Shown: positions 9,342-21,190 of the stretch, piece by piece | How positions within the stretch are numbered: the stretch's first letter is position 1 | Layout: each line of letters opens with the position of its first letter | The notes under the pieces: model-generated | Database searches by the model: none | Told to the model about the DNA's origin: nothing | Seen by the model: the letters and a program-made list of their open reading frames with translations, nothing else | Source: Mycoemilia scoparia | Lineage: Eukaryota > Kickxellomycota > Kickxellomycetes > Kickxellales > Kickxellaceae | Direction: 5' to 3' | DNA: 64,000 nt | Assembly (NCBI GenBank): GCA_027575805.1 | Contig: JANBPU010000082.1 | Coordinates: 1-64,000 of the forward strand | Translations under genes and position numbers: made by a program

Positions 9342-9450
9342 TGGGTAGCTATTTTTGAAGGACCAAATTAATATTATCAATGATAATATAGGCTTGCCCA
9401 GTATGCAAATTGAAATTAGTAAAGCTTAGCCCTTCAAAAATAATCACCCA
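9342..9450. mobile_element. Family M-related element, divergent core (subfamily 2), AA/AA flanks
   Basis: Termini TGGGTAGCTATTTTTGAAGG and CCCTTCAAAAATAATCACCCA, 109 bp, with matching AA dinucleotides on both sides. The core (a variant of TTGCATACTGGGC) differs from the main family and resembles 30386-30500 and 38392-38489. Confidence 0.8.
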
Positions 9451-10087
9451 AATAGCGCAAGGCAACAATGACAAGAAACAGCTACTAACAACTGCACGAT
9501 AAATAAGCTGGCAGCTGACTTTTCCTTGTATTATAAATGGCCTATGCGCTTTCATCATTTGTCGCTAAATAATAAGCTGCTGGTGCTGGTAGTAAAAACC
9601 AGAGCACGTGGTTTGCATGTATGCGTGCTGTGAGAAAAGCTAAAACCCAAAACCAGTGCACATATATTTTATATGCTAGTAGCGAAAGTGTGAGCTCATA
9701 TTTAACCATTTCTCAATCTTCTATTTTCTCCTGCCTCAAATACTAATATTATTGTTATTATTACTGGCCCGGCATCATCATCCATCTTTCCGCTACTTAT
9801 AAAGTATTATAGTCTTTTCACTTGTCTGTGTGCGTGCGTGTGTGTTTACTGACTGACTGGCTTGTTTTAGTTTTACTTGTGTCCACTCACATTTCGCTCC
9901 CTTTCTTATTTTCACTCTTTCTAAATAGCTTGGGTTTTATAAAATTTGCTTGAATTTCTTCTACTCTATTATCGCTACACGCACGGCTGGAACACATATA
10001 CTACACTATATACAGTCCGAACCAGACTAACGAAAACTACTACTATTACTACTACCGCAGGAGAAGAAGAGGCCAATTATAAATCAC

Positions 10088-11777
10088 ATGACTGACAATA
10101 CTACCAGCAAGAGTGCTAATGACACCACTATAACTGGTCATTTGAAACCAGACGACTGCTTACGCCAGCAACGTTTGTTGGCTGGTCAGACCAAAAGTGT
10201 AAGCACCACTCACTACTCACTATTTCTACATACTAAAAACCAATGTGCTGCATTGCTTTAGAACTAAACCCAATCGTGCTTCTGTTATTCTATTTGCTTT
10301 CACCGTACATGTATATTTGTAGAGAGATAATGGCGAAGAAGAGGATATTTCAGTGATTGGATCATTTGATGAAAATGGCCAATACTACGTAAGAGGCCAA
10401 GTACTAAGAAAGGGCATGGAAGACAAGATGGAGATTAATGATCCAGACGAAGAACTATTGTTTGGCGATGAAGAGGTTGATGGCAGTAGTGGAAACGACA
10501 GCAATGGCATTTCTGAAAAGAAGTCACACAGTCATCCTAGTCTTCACCCAGCTAATATGCCACCTCCAAAAAGTATCCTCAAGCATCCTAATGAGGCCAG
10601 AATTAGTGACAGGGGTGGACAGTAAGTACATCAACAACAAATGGATCTTAATTTTTGAGGGGTACCTTTTGGTGGCCAGCAATTATAAGGACAACCACAT
10701 CTTATTGACAAATAGTCACCACCCTTCATAAATTACCACTCAAATTCTCATAATTGTATTGCGCCACATGCACAGAAAGACATCACCCTCACTTACACCG
10801 CTATTGAATTTAACTAATATTTGTTCATTTATAGCTTGAAGTGGGATGAAGATAATCTGATGCTAAACGAAGCCCAAAAGTCAGCAACAATGAAGATCGA
10901 TGAACCACCTACACCCTACGTTCGCTACGATCCCAGCAACGATACTGACGCGAGTATGGACGACTTCCGACTGTCAGACGGCTATTCAAGTGGTGGTGGT
11001 GGTGGCCCAGGTAGCAACACCAGCAATGGAAGTAGACCACCCTCGTCTTCATCAGCAACCTCATCGCCCAAACGCGTACTGGTTGTCCCTGGTGATGGCC
11101 ACAAGGAGCTGTCAGGCGATTGGGACGATTCTAGCGACGAAGAAGCTGATCCGGAGGCTGCAGCCAGACACAGCAAGTTCAAAGACATGCGTGATCGCCA
11201 TTACTCGGGCGAAGCTACAAGGGCACTTTCAAGGTCAAACTACCTGCTAAACGAAACGCTCTACCGTGACGAAAGCTCATCGTCAACAGGAAGCGACGAT
11301 GGTGATTGTGAAGACAATAGTGACAACCTGGTAGAAAATGATAGCGACGATGTTGCCAAAGCTGACAATATTCATAGCCCTCGCGATGAAGACGAAGAAG
11401 TATTCGGTATGGATGTTGAAGAAGAAACCCCAAGCACCGACACTGACAATAATATGACAAATACGCCCCAGCCACACCCAACATCCAGCTATCTTCGAAA
11501 CCTTGTCAGCGAAGATACAAGCGCATCCAAAAGAAAGGCAGAGATTGAACGGATGACAAAGCAATTTGGTAACCCCAAGGGCCCTGTTTCTGCCTTAAAG
11601 GAAAGAGCATCGGGTACGCCCAGAGCCATGGGCCGTGGTGGAGCACGCACTGGCTATGAAAAAGAAACCAGTGCACCGCCTGCAATTAATAGCCAGACTG
11701 TTGCTAGAACACAACATCCCAGCTCACTCAATCCGTCAAAGTCGTTTGTGGATACGTATGGCAGCGAAGACAACTAA
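10088..11777 (+). CDS. Protein phosphatase 1 inhibitor-2 (IPP-2/Glc8) homologue
   Basis: Three exons (10088-10198, 10323-10621, 10835-11777) give 450 residues, much longer than yeast Glc8 or animal inhibitor-2 (about 200-230). IPP-2 regulates and chaperones the PP1 catalytic subunit. The PP1-docking motif Lys120-Ser-Ile-Leu-Lys124 is in exon 2. Exon 3 continues with the conserved helix LKWDEDNLMLNEAQKSATMK and the IDEPPTPY segment, which holds the Thr that GSK3-type kinases phosphorylate in this family. The splice at 10621/10835 rebuilds the LKWDEDN motif in frame. The rest is acidic and Ser-rich, with a basic Gly/Arg stretch near the C-terminus. A family-M element occupies the second intron. 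The long extension is unusual and its role unknown. Confidence 0.9.
10642..10742. mobile_element. Family M element inside an intron of the IPP-2 gene
   Basis: Left end TGGATCTTAATTTTTGAGGG, right end CACCCTTCATAAATTACCACTCA, with matching AA flanks. The TIRs are decayed. It fills about half of the 213-bp intron 10622-10834, so intron growth by insertion is likely. Confidence 0.72.
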
Positions 11778-12244
11778 TAACCAACCCTGTCGTCTTCTTT
11801 AGTTTCTCTGTTTCTCCCATATACACACACACTCTCTTTTTCCTTTTTATATCACTTTTCCAGAGCATTCATTTATATATATTTATATTTATAGCAAGCA
11901 AGTCCCAACAATTTCATTTTCTTTCTTTTTTCATCAAGACCAAAAATGTCGATAAATTGTCCTCTAATACGATTAAAACACTGTTACCAAATTAACTGCA
12001 ATCTCCCGCCATTTGTCTGTTTAGATCGAGTTTGCACAAAAAGTCCTTTTGATAAATAATTTGGATCTAAAAGCATTGGCATTTTCTTTGCAAATATACA
12101 TGATAATAACATTTCAGAATTTTCAGTTGGTTATTTGATAAAGAATAGGAATCGCTGTAGCTAAATTCAGATGGTATTCAAAGTGATGTATGCTGTATAT
12201 ATTAAAACATAAACACATCATTACACTCAGGTACTAATCTTTTC
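11778..12244. other. Convergent 3' spacer
   Basis: Separates the 3' ends of the IPP-2 gene (+) and the eL24 gene (-). It is AT-rich with pyrimidine tracts, and no gene is seen. Confidence 0.5.
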
Positions 12245-13514
12245 TTAGCGAGAGGTGGGCTTGACCTTGGTCTGGGCACCACGAGATTGCATCTTGCTGA
12301 ACTTTTGCTGTTGGTGAGCAGGAGCCTAAACACAGCACAATTGCATATTTTTATAAATTAGAAATCTTTGAATGCATATATAATGATAAACAATAGCAAT
12401 GATGGAGAGGTCGGTCACTTACGCTGGTCTTCTTTTCGGCAGCAGCCTTCTTTCTCTCTTCCTTAGCCTTCTTAATGGCTTGGGCACGGGCAGCAGCACG
12501 AACCTCGGGCTTCTCGCTGCGCTTAGCCTTGATGGCTTGCCAGTCAGCACCAACAAAGCCACGGTTGGACTTGACGGCACGGCGGGTGCGCTTCTTGGCT
12601 ACCTCCTCGCTAATACCCTTCTTGTGCTGGCGACGGAAAACAGTGGTCCAGGCAATCTTGCGAGGGTTCTTGCCTTGGTGGAAAAGGGACTCGGTCTTGG
12701 AGTCGATGAAGCGGAAAATCTATAGTGATATATATTTGTGTCGGAATTAATATTTGCAGTATTTGCACCAGGCTATAATGATTAGCATAGCTGGTAACTT
12801 TAGGTGTTACTTACTCTGCTGTCACTGCGGACGAAAAGACGACCGCGAGAAGGGTAGATCTTGTAGCCAGTGAATGAGCAAATCTCAACTCTATGCCAAA
12901 GCAAAATAGTAGTATTGATAATTAGTTAAATGTCCTCTCCTTTTAAGAATTTAGTTAAGGTTAATTATTATTATTATTATTATTATTATAGGATGCGGGT
13001 TGTCTTGGTATTTTGGTGTTCGAGTATTTGGTGGTGGTGGCAATCTGAATGTAAATATCGGGCTTGGAAATGCCATAAATTAGTGCCAGCTTCATTATAT
13101 GGCCATTGAGAAACAAAGCCTTGCCCATATAACAACAATTTTGAAAATGTTGATGCGAATAACGTAGCAGAATCCCAACAACATAGTATATACTCTGCAT
13201 TCAAAATGCTAAGTTCCAACATTATGGACATTTGCGTGGCGGTATAAAATGCATCGTATCCTTAATACTTAATAATCCATCATCCTAGCTGTTGCCGATG
13301 CCTTTACAAATATCATAGTGACACGCGCATCCACACCTTTACGCCAGCCTGCTATTACCACCATTATCTTTGGATTCGCTCGTCATACCAACACAACCAA
13401 AATACCGGAACAAATCCATCACGACATCCTCTGCATCCACACATCCATCCCATCGGGATGCACAGACACGACAAGCGTTTCGTTAAATCCGTGGTGGATA
13501 GATACTTACTTCAT
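12245..13514 (-). CDS. RPL24: 60S ribosomal protein eL24
   Basis: The minus-strand gene has four coding exons: 13510-13514 (ATG plus AA only), 12815-12890, 12423-12719 and 12245-12325. Together they make 459 nt, or 152 residues, within the eL24 family range. The start MKVEICSFTGYKIYPSRG is rebuilt only by joining the 5-nt first exon (ATGAA, then GTAAGT) to exon 2 across a 619-bp intron. Conserved features follow: FVRSDSRIFRF, KIAWTTVFRRQHKKG and a long basic Lys/Arg/Ala helix. The zinc-ribbon cysteines of archaeal-type eL24 are reduced to the single Cys of fungal and animal proteins. Introns in ribosomal protein genes very near the ATG are common in fungi. The upstream region is shared with the divergent gene at 14110. 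Confidence 0.93.
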
Positions 13515-14109
13515 TGTGAAATGTTAATATGTACTATATTATGCCGTGGGTGGGCCAAAGAGGAAGAAGGCTAGGTTGGATGCGATTTACAGGCCTGATA
13601 TCACACCACAGCCTCACAAACTATTACACGCCTCCTCATCATTCTGGGCAGCAATCTTCAATTCTCTTCCATTAAGGCTGGTTATTGCCTGCCAGCCTTT
13701 CCCATATTCACACTCACACACAATACTATTAGTCAACAGTTGTGGCTTTAGTTGACTAGGAACTAATTACATTTGTGCTTGTTGATTTGATCACTCACAC
13801 TATAAACATTGGGTACTATGGATCCGCAATACTGGCTGCTAGTCTATCACTCTTCAAGCCGCAAGCTTGCGGTTAAATGACCACCATAAAACTGACACTA
13901 TACTCTCCTAGCAACAACAGCAACACTTCCTCCTCCCCCCTTTGAAGCTTTATAACATAATATTTGTATTATACTTCCAGCCTATACATTTAACTCTTAT
14001 ATATCAACCCGGCTTTATCACTACTTCTATAGACGTACTTACTTTATATAACCACCGTTATTCAAATTGCATTGAAGCAAATTAATCTCCATTCGCATTA
14101 CAAATAATA
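13515..14109. promoter_or_regulatory. Shared divergent promoter region, eL24 / TRIP4-like
   Basis: About 600 bp lie between the divergent start codons at 13514 (minus) and 14110 (plus). There is no convincing ORF, and AT-rich blocks lie near the plus-strand start. Co-regulation of two translation-linked genes is possible but inferred. Confidence 0.45.
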
Positions 14110-16209
14110 ATGGCAAACAGCAAATCTTCAACACCAGCCGACAAAAAATGGGCAGGAGAGCAGATATCGCAGATCATTGGAACCACACCCGAGGATGCCG
14201 AGCCGCTAGCTGATTTTTTGTGCCAAATAGATAATGAGACTGAACTTCAAAGTCAAATGCTAGTAAGCGCCCATATCCCAATCAGCCAGTGATGATGATA
14301 GATAGCTACACAAAAAGACTCTATAAACAAATATAATATACAATCTAACATATATGAAAATATGTAGGATATGCTGGGAAGCTCACCATTAGCATTACAA
14401 TTCGCAACCGATCTGGTTAAAAGAAGGTTCCCACCCATACAATCATCAATTGCCGGATCAACGGGTCTAGGACAAGAATCAGACAATAAATGGAAAGTTC
14501 AATCGTATGCCCAAAGTGCCAAAAGGGTAGCGCCATCGCCAAGCGTGCCAAGTTCAGGAACATTGACTCCACAATCGTTAATGGGATCAGCCACTCCCAC
14601 TGCATCAGCATCAGTAGCCAACAAGAAAATGGGAATTCAAGATGAATTGGTCTATTTTGCAGGGTAAGCACCATTAAAAAATATATGAATGCCGCTAATA
14701 GTTATTTTCAAACTAATGTTGTTGGTGGGTATTATTAGAATCAAAGTGGCAAAACCAAAGAAATCAAATAGCAACAACAATAAAGACAAAGTATTGCCAG
14801 GATCTATGACTAGCGATAATTTGGAAAAGAATAATTCCAATGATGAGCAGCCAAAGAGTCGTCGACAACTCCGAAGAGAGCAGGAGATGCTGAAGGATCA
14901 GCAGAGAAAACAAAAAGAAGCCGAAGCTAAAAGGAAAAATAGAAAGCGAGAAAGGTGTGAATGCCAAGGTATGCTGTTTATAAAAGCCGCTAAAGTTGTT
15001 ACTATTATTATTATTATCGCTAGTATCAGATATCAATTTTTATTATATTTGATTGTATACTTTTGCATAGCTACGGTGCATGCTCTTATAACCAACTGCC
15101 TAAGATGTGGTCGAATAATATGCGAAAAAGAAGGCGAGGGACCATGTATGTTTTGTAAATCAATGGTTGGAGACCAGAGTGTTCTTGAAGATGCATGGAA
15201 GAGTCAATTGCGCGATCTATTGCTTGGAACAAGCACTGCAGCCGATGCAATAGCTACAGAGAATAGCAATCCACATTCCAAGAAAAAAACCGATGTGCCC
15301 GGTCTGACCAGATCAGTCCCATACAGCATGAAAGTTGGCGGAAGCAAAACCGTGAATAGCCAAAATGAAGATATGTGGGTTGCGCTTGGCGATGAACCCA
15401 CCACCGCCGCCACAGATCTAGGACAACAATATATTAATAATCCATTATATGAGCCACAACAACCACCATACGCTGTGCCATTTTCAGATTTGACCCCAGA
15501 AGAGCAAGAAGAAGCCCTCCAAAAAGCATTTGATACTCTGGGCATTACAGGCCACCAGGATAAAGAAAAACAGGCCAGAAAATGGTGGGATGCCGAGCGC
15601 CGAAAAAACCGGCTCCTGGAATATGATCAAACATCAGCCCAAAGATCCAGGCTAATCGACGAGACCAATGATTTCGATCTAGACAAAGTCAAGAAATGGA
15701 TGACACCAGAAGAAAGAATCCTTGCCGAAAAGATGCTAGAAAAACAACAACAAAAACGAGAAGAGGAAGAAAATCGTCGTCGCCGTGTCCGAGTTTTACA
15801 TTTGGATTTGGAAACCCGAACAGTCAGACTAGAACGAGAAAAATCTCCAGAGAAGCTTCCCGACAGCGGTGGTGACTCCGAGATGTTGCCAGCTGCAGTG
15901 GTGTATTCAAACAGATCTTTGACACTAACCAAAAGTGGACAGAGACAGTCAGCTATTTCGAAATCGAGAACCGGCAGCGGCGGCGGTGGAACCGGAGAAT
16001 TCGCAGGAAACCCATTGCTTTTGAAAAAGAATCAACAGCAGACCTTGCCAAGGTTTGTAGTTGATAGTTCATCCGACGTTTTTGGTAAACTACTAACCAA
16101 AGAGAAACCTGGCAATACTACTAAGAGCAGCAGAGATCAAAAGCTTCTACAAAATCTTCGAATGCAATACCTTAACGATAACAATGACAGCGACAGAGAT
16201 GAAGATTAG
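14110..16209 (+). CDS. TRIP4/ASC-1 family protein (yeast Rqt4-like), C2HC5 zinc finger
   Basis: Four exons (14110-14262, 14368-14663, 14739-14968, 15071-16209) give 605 residues. The zinc-binding core of TRIP4/ASC-1 proteins spans about 223-255: Cys223-Glu-Cys225, then Cys236-x2-Cys239, Cys244, Cys252-x2-Cys255, with the signature NCLRCGRIICEKEGEGPCMFC. Yeast and human homologues belong to the RQT/ASC-1 complex, which splits collided ribosomes. The intron 14969-15070 is 102 bp, in frame and stop-free; if retained it would insert a hydrophobic 34-residue stretch in the middle of the zinc motif, so it must be removed. Before the finger lies a basic coiled segment. After it comes a charged helical region and a low-complexity tail. 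I see no ASCH domain, unlike animal TRIP4. Confidence 0.9.
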
Positions 16210-19038
16210 ATTTTGATAGCTAGACTTGTGTTACTATTACATTCAAATCAAATCAAAGCCTATAAATTCCCAACTTTGCGTGTGATTTTTAGATATCATC
16301 TGTGACACAGCCAATCAGATAGCAGTAATTTATGCAAATGCGGACACATGCCAAACAAACATCTGACCCATTTTTGACTCGGTGGATTCATTCATTTGCT
16401 TTCACCAATTCCAATTCATTAGTAACTTAAAAAGGCATCAAGCAAGGACAAGGAGGACATTTAAAATAACAAATAGCCATAACAATATTTATTTGTATAA
16501 AGCCACCTCCATCTGCACCTGCACATCGGCCTGTCCTGGGATTTATATACAATGCTGACACTAAAGGCACGTGCGCCAACTTATTGGGCTGTATAAATCA
16601 AGTTTATCAATTGTGCATATTTTATTTGGTCAAGAGAGAGAGAGAATATAAGTTGTAAACAAACCCTTTAAATGTACCGATATTTTGTACAAGAAACTGG
16701 AACCACAACCAATACTTCTTGATAGATGTATAGAAAGAAAGAGAGAGGGAAAAGGCATCCCGAATACAAAGCAGAGCCAAGTATATCACTTTATTAGTAA
16801 CACTAACTCTTACAGTCCCATCTCTCTCCCACATTTCTATACTACACCGAAGAAAGATAAGGGGAGAAGGCCAGCCAGTAACCACAGCTGCTACCAAAAA
16901 GAGATGGGATGTTGATCTGTGCATATGAGTGGGATTGCGCAATACATGCATGACATTAGAAATTAAGATCGGGTATCTCGCACACTGATTGTTTTTCGCA
17001 TCGCCACCAGTTTAATATAGCCAGCTAACAAACAATGAAAACACATTTTTAGGATCTGGGGTTAAACAAACAGAAAGACGGACAGGAGGTGAGGATGATG
17101 ATGATGGATGTTGGGTGGGGAACGAACCCGAGAAAGAAAGCAAACAGGCGTGCAAATCGCTTGGGCCTTGCGAGCCAGCAATACAGACCAGCTTTCACGG
17201 GCCATTTTGGACCACCCATATTGGATTGTTAATATTGGCCTTCAACAACAACCCGGGATATTCCTTATCGCAGTCACTGATAACAAAAACAACCAGCCAA
17301 CACCGACTATAGCAACAACAATGCCATTGCCAGAGACAGCGAGAGTCAGAGTTTTCATGAAATTACCCAGTACATGACTTTGATAATAAACACGCTATTA
17401 CTAACCATTGCTGCGATGTGTGTATTGGTTATTGTTGTTGGCTGGAAAGGGTATATACACACACACAAACAAAGTATGTGTTCCGAGGGCCTTATATTCA
17501 AGCAGATAGAGTAGCCAATTGTTAGTTAGACCAACATACCTCCATCGAGTAAGTCGCTGCTGCACAAACGAGATAGTATGCCAATGCCTGCTATCCAAGG
17601 CCGAGCGACCAGCATACAGTAGAAAGTTTGCTAGAACAAACCCAAGGCAATAGTCGTGTATTGGATGGGCGCGCGCTCTCTCTCTCTCTATGCCAGTCTA
17701 AATCTGTCTGAGTGTATATGCACTTGAAGCCGACATATCTGTGACAATATCGCCTAAACAATTGTACATCCAGACAGACAGAACCTCAATAGGCCAATTA
17801 ATAAGCAGATAAATGCCTAAACTAGGCCATTTATTGGCCAATTGAGATTTTTGCCATGGTGATGATACACAGTCGGAGGAGAGAAAGAGGAGGCCTCTTT
17901 TGCAGAGGCTATGCATCAAAAGCCAAGATCACCAAGCACAGCCACTAAGAGATTCGCTACTAACAGCAGCTTTAATTTCTCTCTCTCTCTCTCTCCCCTG
18001 ATGGCCAACATTAGTAAAAGAGCGTCTATCAAAGTAGCGGGATACGTATGTATACGCACGTGTGATGCATAAACAAGGAGGGGGCGCCGTTGCTCTTATT
18101 ATTACCATTCGGCAAGACCGTGTGACGACAACGATAATGGCGATGTTTAAGGCAATGGCTGATGTTCAACTAACCAAGGAGAAGGCGAGGTGCGCTTTTG
18201 TTTGATAATAGGCGATATTTAAAGGCAGGTCGATTCCGGCATAATATCGCTTATACATTGACTGCGAGACTGTTTATTAGCAGGCCACAACGAGAACGAC
18301 GGCGGAGACAGGAGCGCTCCTCAAATAGGACAGAGAGTAAACAAAAAGACATGAACGATTTTTGCACAAATGCTAGCGAACACATACACAGCCAGCTGAG
18401 TAGCAGCAGCATATTATTGTGGACGGATGGTGGCCCGAGAGCTGATCGGTTATGGGCATACTAACAGGATGAAGTGGTCATGCTATGTGTCTGCGTCTGT
18501 GTGCGGGTGCTTCTAAAACAGGAAAAAGTGTGAGACAGCATATGCTACTAGGGCCAGTGTATATGCGAGTGTAGGCTTTAAGATATATGGGGGGTGTGCA
18601 GTGCACTGTGTTAGCTTGAAAAGCCCAGGTTTTGATTGGTGGACAGTTATCGAGCCCATCTAGCACCCAAAGCGCCAATTTTTAGACTCGGCGCATCAAT
18701 CACAACGGCTGCTGTGTGGGTGGGTGTATATGAGATTCTGACTAATGGCCATTTATTGAATCCAATCATCAAGCTTATCATCAAAAACCCTTTTATTCAA
18801 CAAAACTCCCACTTGTCTTCTTTGGATTTTGTATGGTCAAAGCTTTCCAAACGTTTTCTTATTTCTTTCCTATCTATTTCTCTCTCTCTCTCTCTCTATC
18901 TTGTTTAATCTTCTCGTTATTATTTGCTCTAGCTAGTCTCCTCTATATTATACACTACTACTACCTCCTTACTATCTTTAACCTTATTATTGACTACACA
19001 CACAGCTCAATACTACTATAGAGTCCAAGAACTAAAGT
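16210..19038. other. Long gene-poor spacer and bZIP promoter region
   Basis: About 2.8 kb with no supportable gene. It has many short ORFs without family motifs, (GA)n/(CT)n tracts near 16631, 17680, 17978 and 18880, and a pyrimidine-rich last 200 bp typical of a fungal promoter or leader. A long leader with upstream ORFs for the bZIP gene is possible. Confidence 0.45.
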
Positions 19039-20166
19039 ATGGATTTTAACTGGAACTCCCTGTTCAATATCAATAACCCTGATATCCCACAGACTCCCTT
19101 GCTCTCCAACCAGGAATTGCAAGAGGATTTGTCCTTGTGGTCAAATGCTCAATTCAGTTTCGAGAAGGGATCCAGCCCTCCGAACATGACTACCACTACT
19201 CCTCCAAACGGTTCTGTTGTTGCCTCCTCCACTACTCCCAGACACCACCACCACCAACATGCTCCTATCGCAATTCAACCTACTAACCAGCCTCAAGCTA
19301 CAGCTTCACTCAACTCTATGGCTGCTGCTGTTGCTGCCAACAACCCTTACCTGCTCAGTCTTATGAACAATCACGCAGCTGCCTTCGCACCGCTTCAACA
19401 GCAGCAACACACAGTCCACACGCCTGCTCCTTCTGTTGGTGGTAGTGAGGTCCCATCTGTCAATCGCGGTAGTGTCCATGCTGCTATCCGGCCGCGTAAG
19501 ATCTTGGCTAACGGTGCCGCCACTGACTACCCAGCAATCAACACTACCTCAGCAGCTCTTGCCGCCGCTGCTGCTGCTGCTGCCGCCACAGCTACAGCCA
19601 CTAACCCAACCCTAACAAAAAAGACCAAGCAACAACAGCAGTCATCGTCACCAACACATGCTTCTGCCAACGATCCTCTTGCAACCAAAAAGGAAAAGAC
19701 CAACAAGTCTAACGACCGTGGACTTTTGAACGAAGATACTTCTAGAAAGAAGGCAGCCGAAGAAGACAAGCGGAGAAGAAACACAGCTGCCTCTGCTCGT
19801 TTCCGTGTCAAGAAGAAGCTCAAGGAACAAGCCCTCGAAGCCACAGCCAAGACTATGACTGCTCGGGCGCAGGAGCTTGAAAAGAGAGTCAATGAACTTG
19901 AGAAGGAGTGCAAGTGGTTGCGGTCACTGATTACTGAAAAGGATCCAAAGGCACTTCAATCCGTTATGTGCCCTTGCCACCATCCTGAAGGTCTCGACAT
20001 GCTGCCTTCTTCAACATCACAGTCGTCTCCTTCGGATTCTACTACTACTCACTCGGGAAAACGGACATTTGAACAACATCATTATTCTTTTGAGGATATT
20101 TCCTCTTCTGCTTCCTCGTCAGGATCGTTAAATGCTGACGAGATGGCGAAGCGTATCAGATCATGA
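19039..20166 (+). CDS. bZIP transcription factor, Cys3/MetR/Zip1-like
   Basis: A 375-residue single-exon protein. The basic region at about 236-262 reads EEDKRRRNTAASARFRVKKK, with the invariant Asn and Arg of the Nxx(A)AxxxR signature. A helix and leucine zipper follow (about 265-300, ELEKRVNELEKECKWLRSLI). The extended 'NTAASARFR' form and the KxLKEQALE linker are typical of fungal sulfur-metabolism regulators (Cys-3, MetR) and S. pombe Zip1, rather than GCN4. The N-terminal two thirds are rich in Asn, Gln, Ala and Ser runs. A short CPCHH motif follows the zipper. It is nuclear by inference. It has a long upstream spacer with promoter-like CT tracts. Confidence 0.92.
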   Translation: MDFNWNSLFNINNPDIPQTPLLSNQELQEDLSLWSNAQFSFEKGSSPPNMTTTTPPNGSVVASSTTPRHHHHQHAPIAIQPTNQPQATASLNSMAAAVAANNPYLLSLMNNHAAAFAPLQQQQHTVHTPAPSVGGSEVPSVNRGSVHAAIRPRKILANGAATDYPAINTTSAALAAAAAAAAATATATNPTLTKKTKQQQQSSSPTHASANDPLATKKEKTNKSNDRGLLNEDTSRKKAAEEDKRRRNTAASARFRVKKKLKEQALEATAKTMTARAQELEKRVNELEKECKWLRSLITEKDPKALQSVMCPCHHPEGLDMLPSSTSQSSPSDSTTTHSGKRTFEQHHYSFEDISSSASSSGSLNADEMAKRIRS

Positions 20167-20898
20167 TGGCTTTGATTGTTGCTGCTGTTGTTGTTGTTGT
20201 CGTCATAGTGTGATAGTCTTTCTTTTAAAATTATTATATTTCTTATCCTTGGTAGTAGTCTGTCTGTCTATCCACTGGAACAAAGGGACACACACATACA
20301 CACGCGCAAGCAAATACATCAGCTCTCTTCATGTATCTGCATTATAATCCAAACACCCTCTTTTTGCCTTGCTACCACAATGTTTTGTTAATTTGTCTCT
20401 TCTATCTTCCCGCCTTTTCCTTCCCTTTAAGCTTATACATATTTACTTTTATAAATACATACCACACACTATTCTTTGTTTCAAACCCAAAATAATAGCC
20501 AGGTTTATTAATTTAGATTATCAAAGAAAGACTTTAGATAATGATGACAGCCTACCCCAACCAAATCATTATCATAGAGTGTGACTGGCTGTTGTTGATT
20601 TGTTTGATTGATGCTTTTTTAAAAAATGTCATAGTTGTTGATTTATGATTTCATTATGAGGGTTTTTCTTAATGCTGGCCCAGCTAATAATGAGGCGGTT
20701 TTTACCATTGTGCTTAAAATTGAAGATAATCAAGCGTTATTATTATCTGGTGGTAGTATAGGCCGATTGTCTAATGTTATTATGTGTGACCAAAACCCTA
20801 TAAATCACAGACCAACAATTTAAATAATTTTCCATTTCTATTTATAATGGTTTGGTTAGTTTTGAATACAAGTTGATGTAGTTTTTTTGTTGTATATT

Positions 20899-20932
<34 letters not shown>

Positions 20933-21190
20933 TGAGCAAAAATATCAAAAAAATATTATAAAATAATAATACTTTAATAAGTGAATAAAGTAGTAATTAT
21001 AGTAGTCTGTCTTGTAAAAAAGAGGTACAATTATATTCTATTGATGCGGATAAATACCCAGCCATAATAGCATAGATTTATATATATATGATGTTTTGTT
21101 GTATACATGGCTTGGCTTGGACTAGCCTGAGAAGAATGTGACAATGAAACTAGTAGAAATAGCTTCACTTCCACCAGAATTTAAATTTGC
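20167..21190. other. Convergent 3' spacer with (AT)n tract
   Basis: Lies between the bZIP (+) and RhoGAP (-) 3' ends. It is very AT-rich and includes an (AT) run of about 14 units at 20901-20929. No gene is supported. Confidence 0.5.
20901..20929. repeat. (AT)n microsatellite
   Basis: An uninterrupted alternating AT run of about 29 bp in a 3' spacer. Confidence 0.95.

Larger units (their letters stand above)
8446..10087. other. Repeat-rich spacer upstream of the PP1-inhibitor gene
   Basis: Contains repeat R2 (8680-8813), two family-M elements (9042-9155 and 9342-9450) and R3 (9158-9296). The last 350 bp are pyrimidine-rich and promoter-like. No coding gene is supported. Confidence 0.5.
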
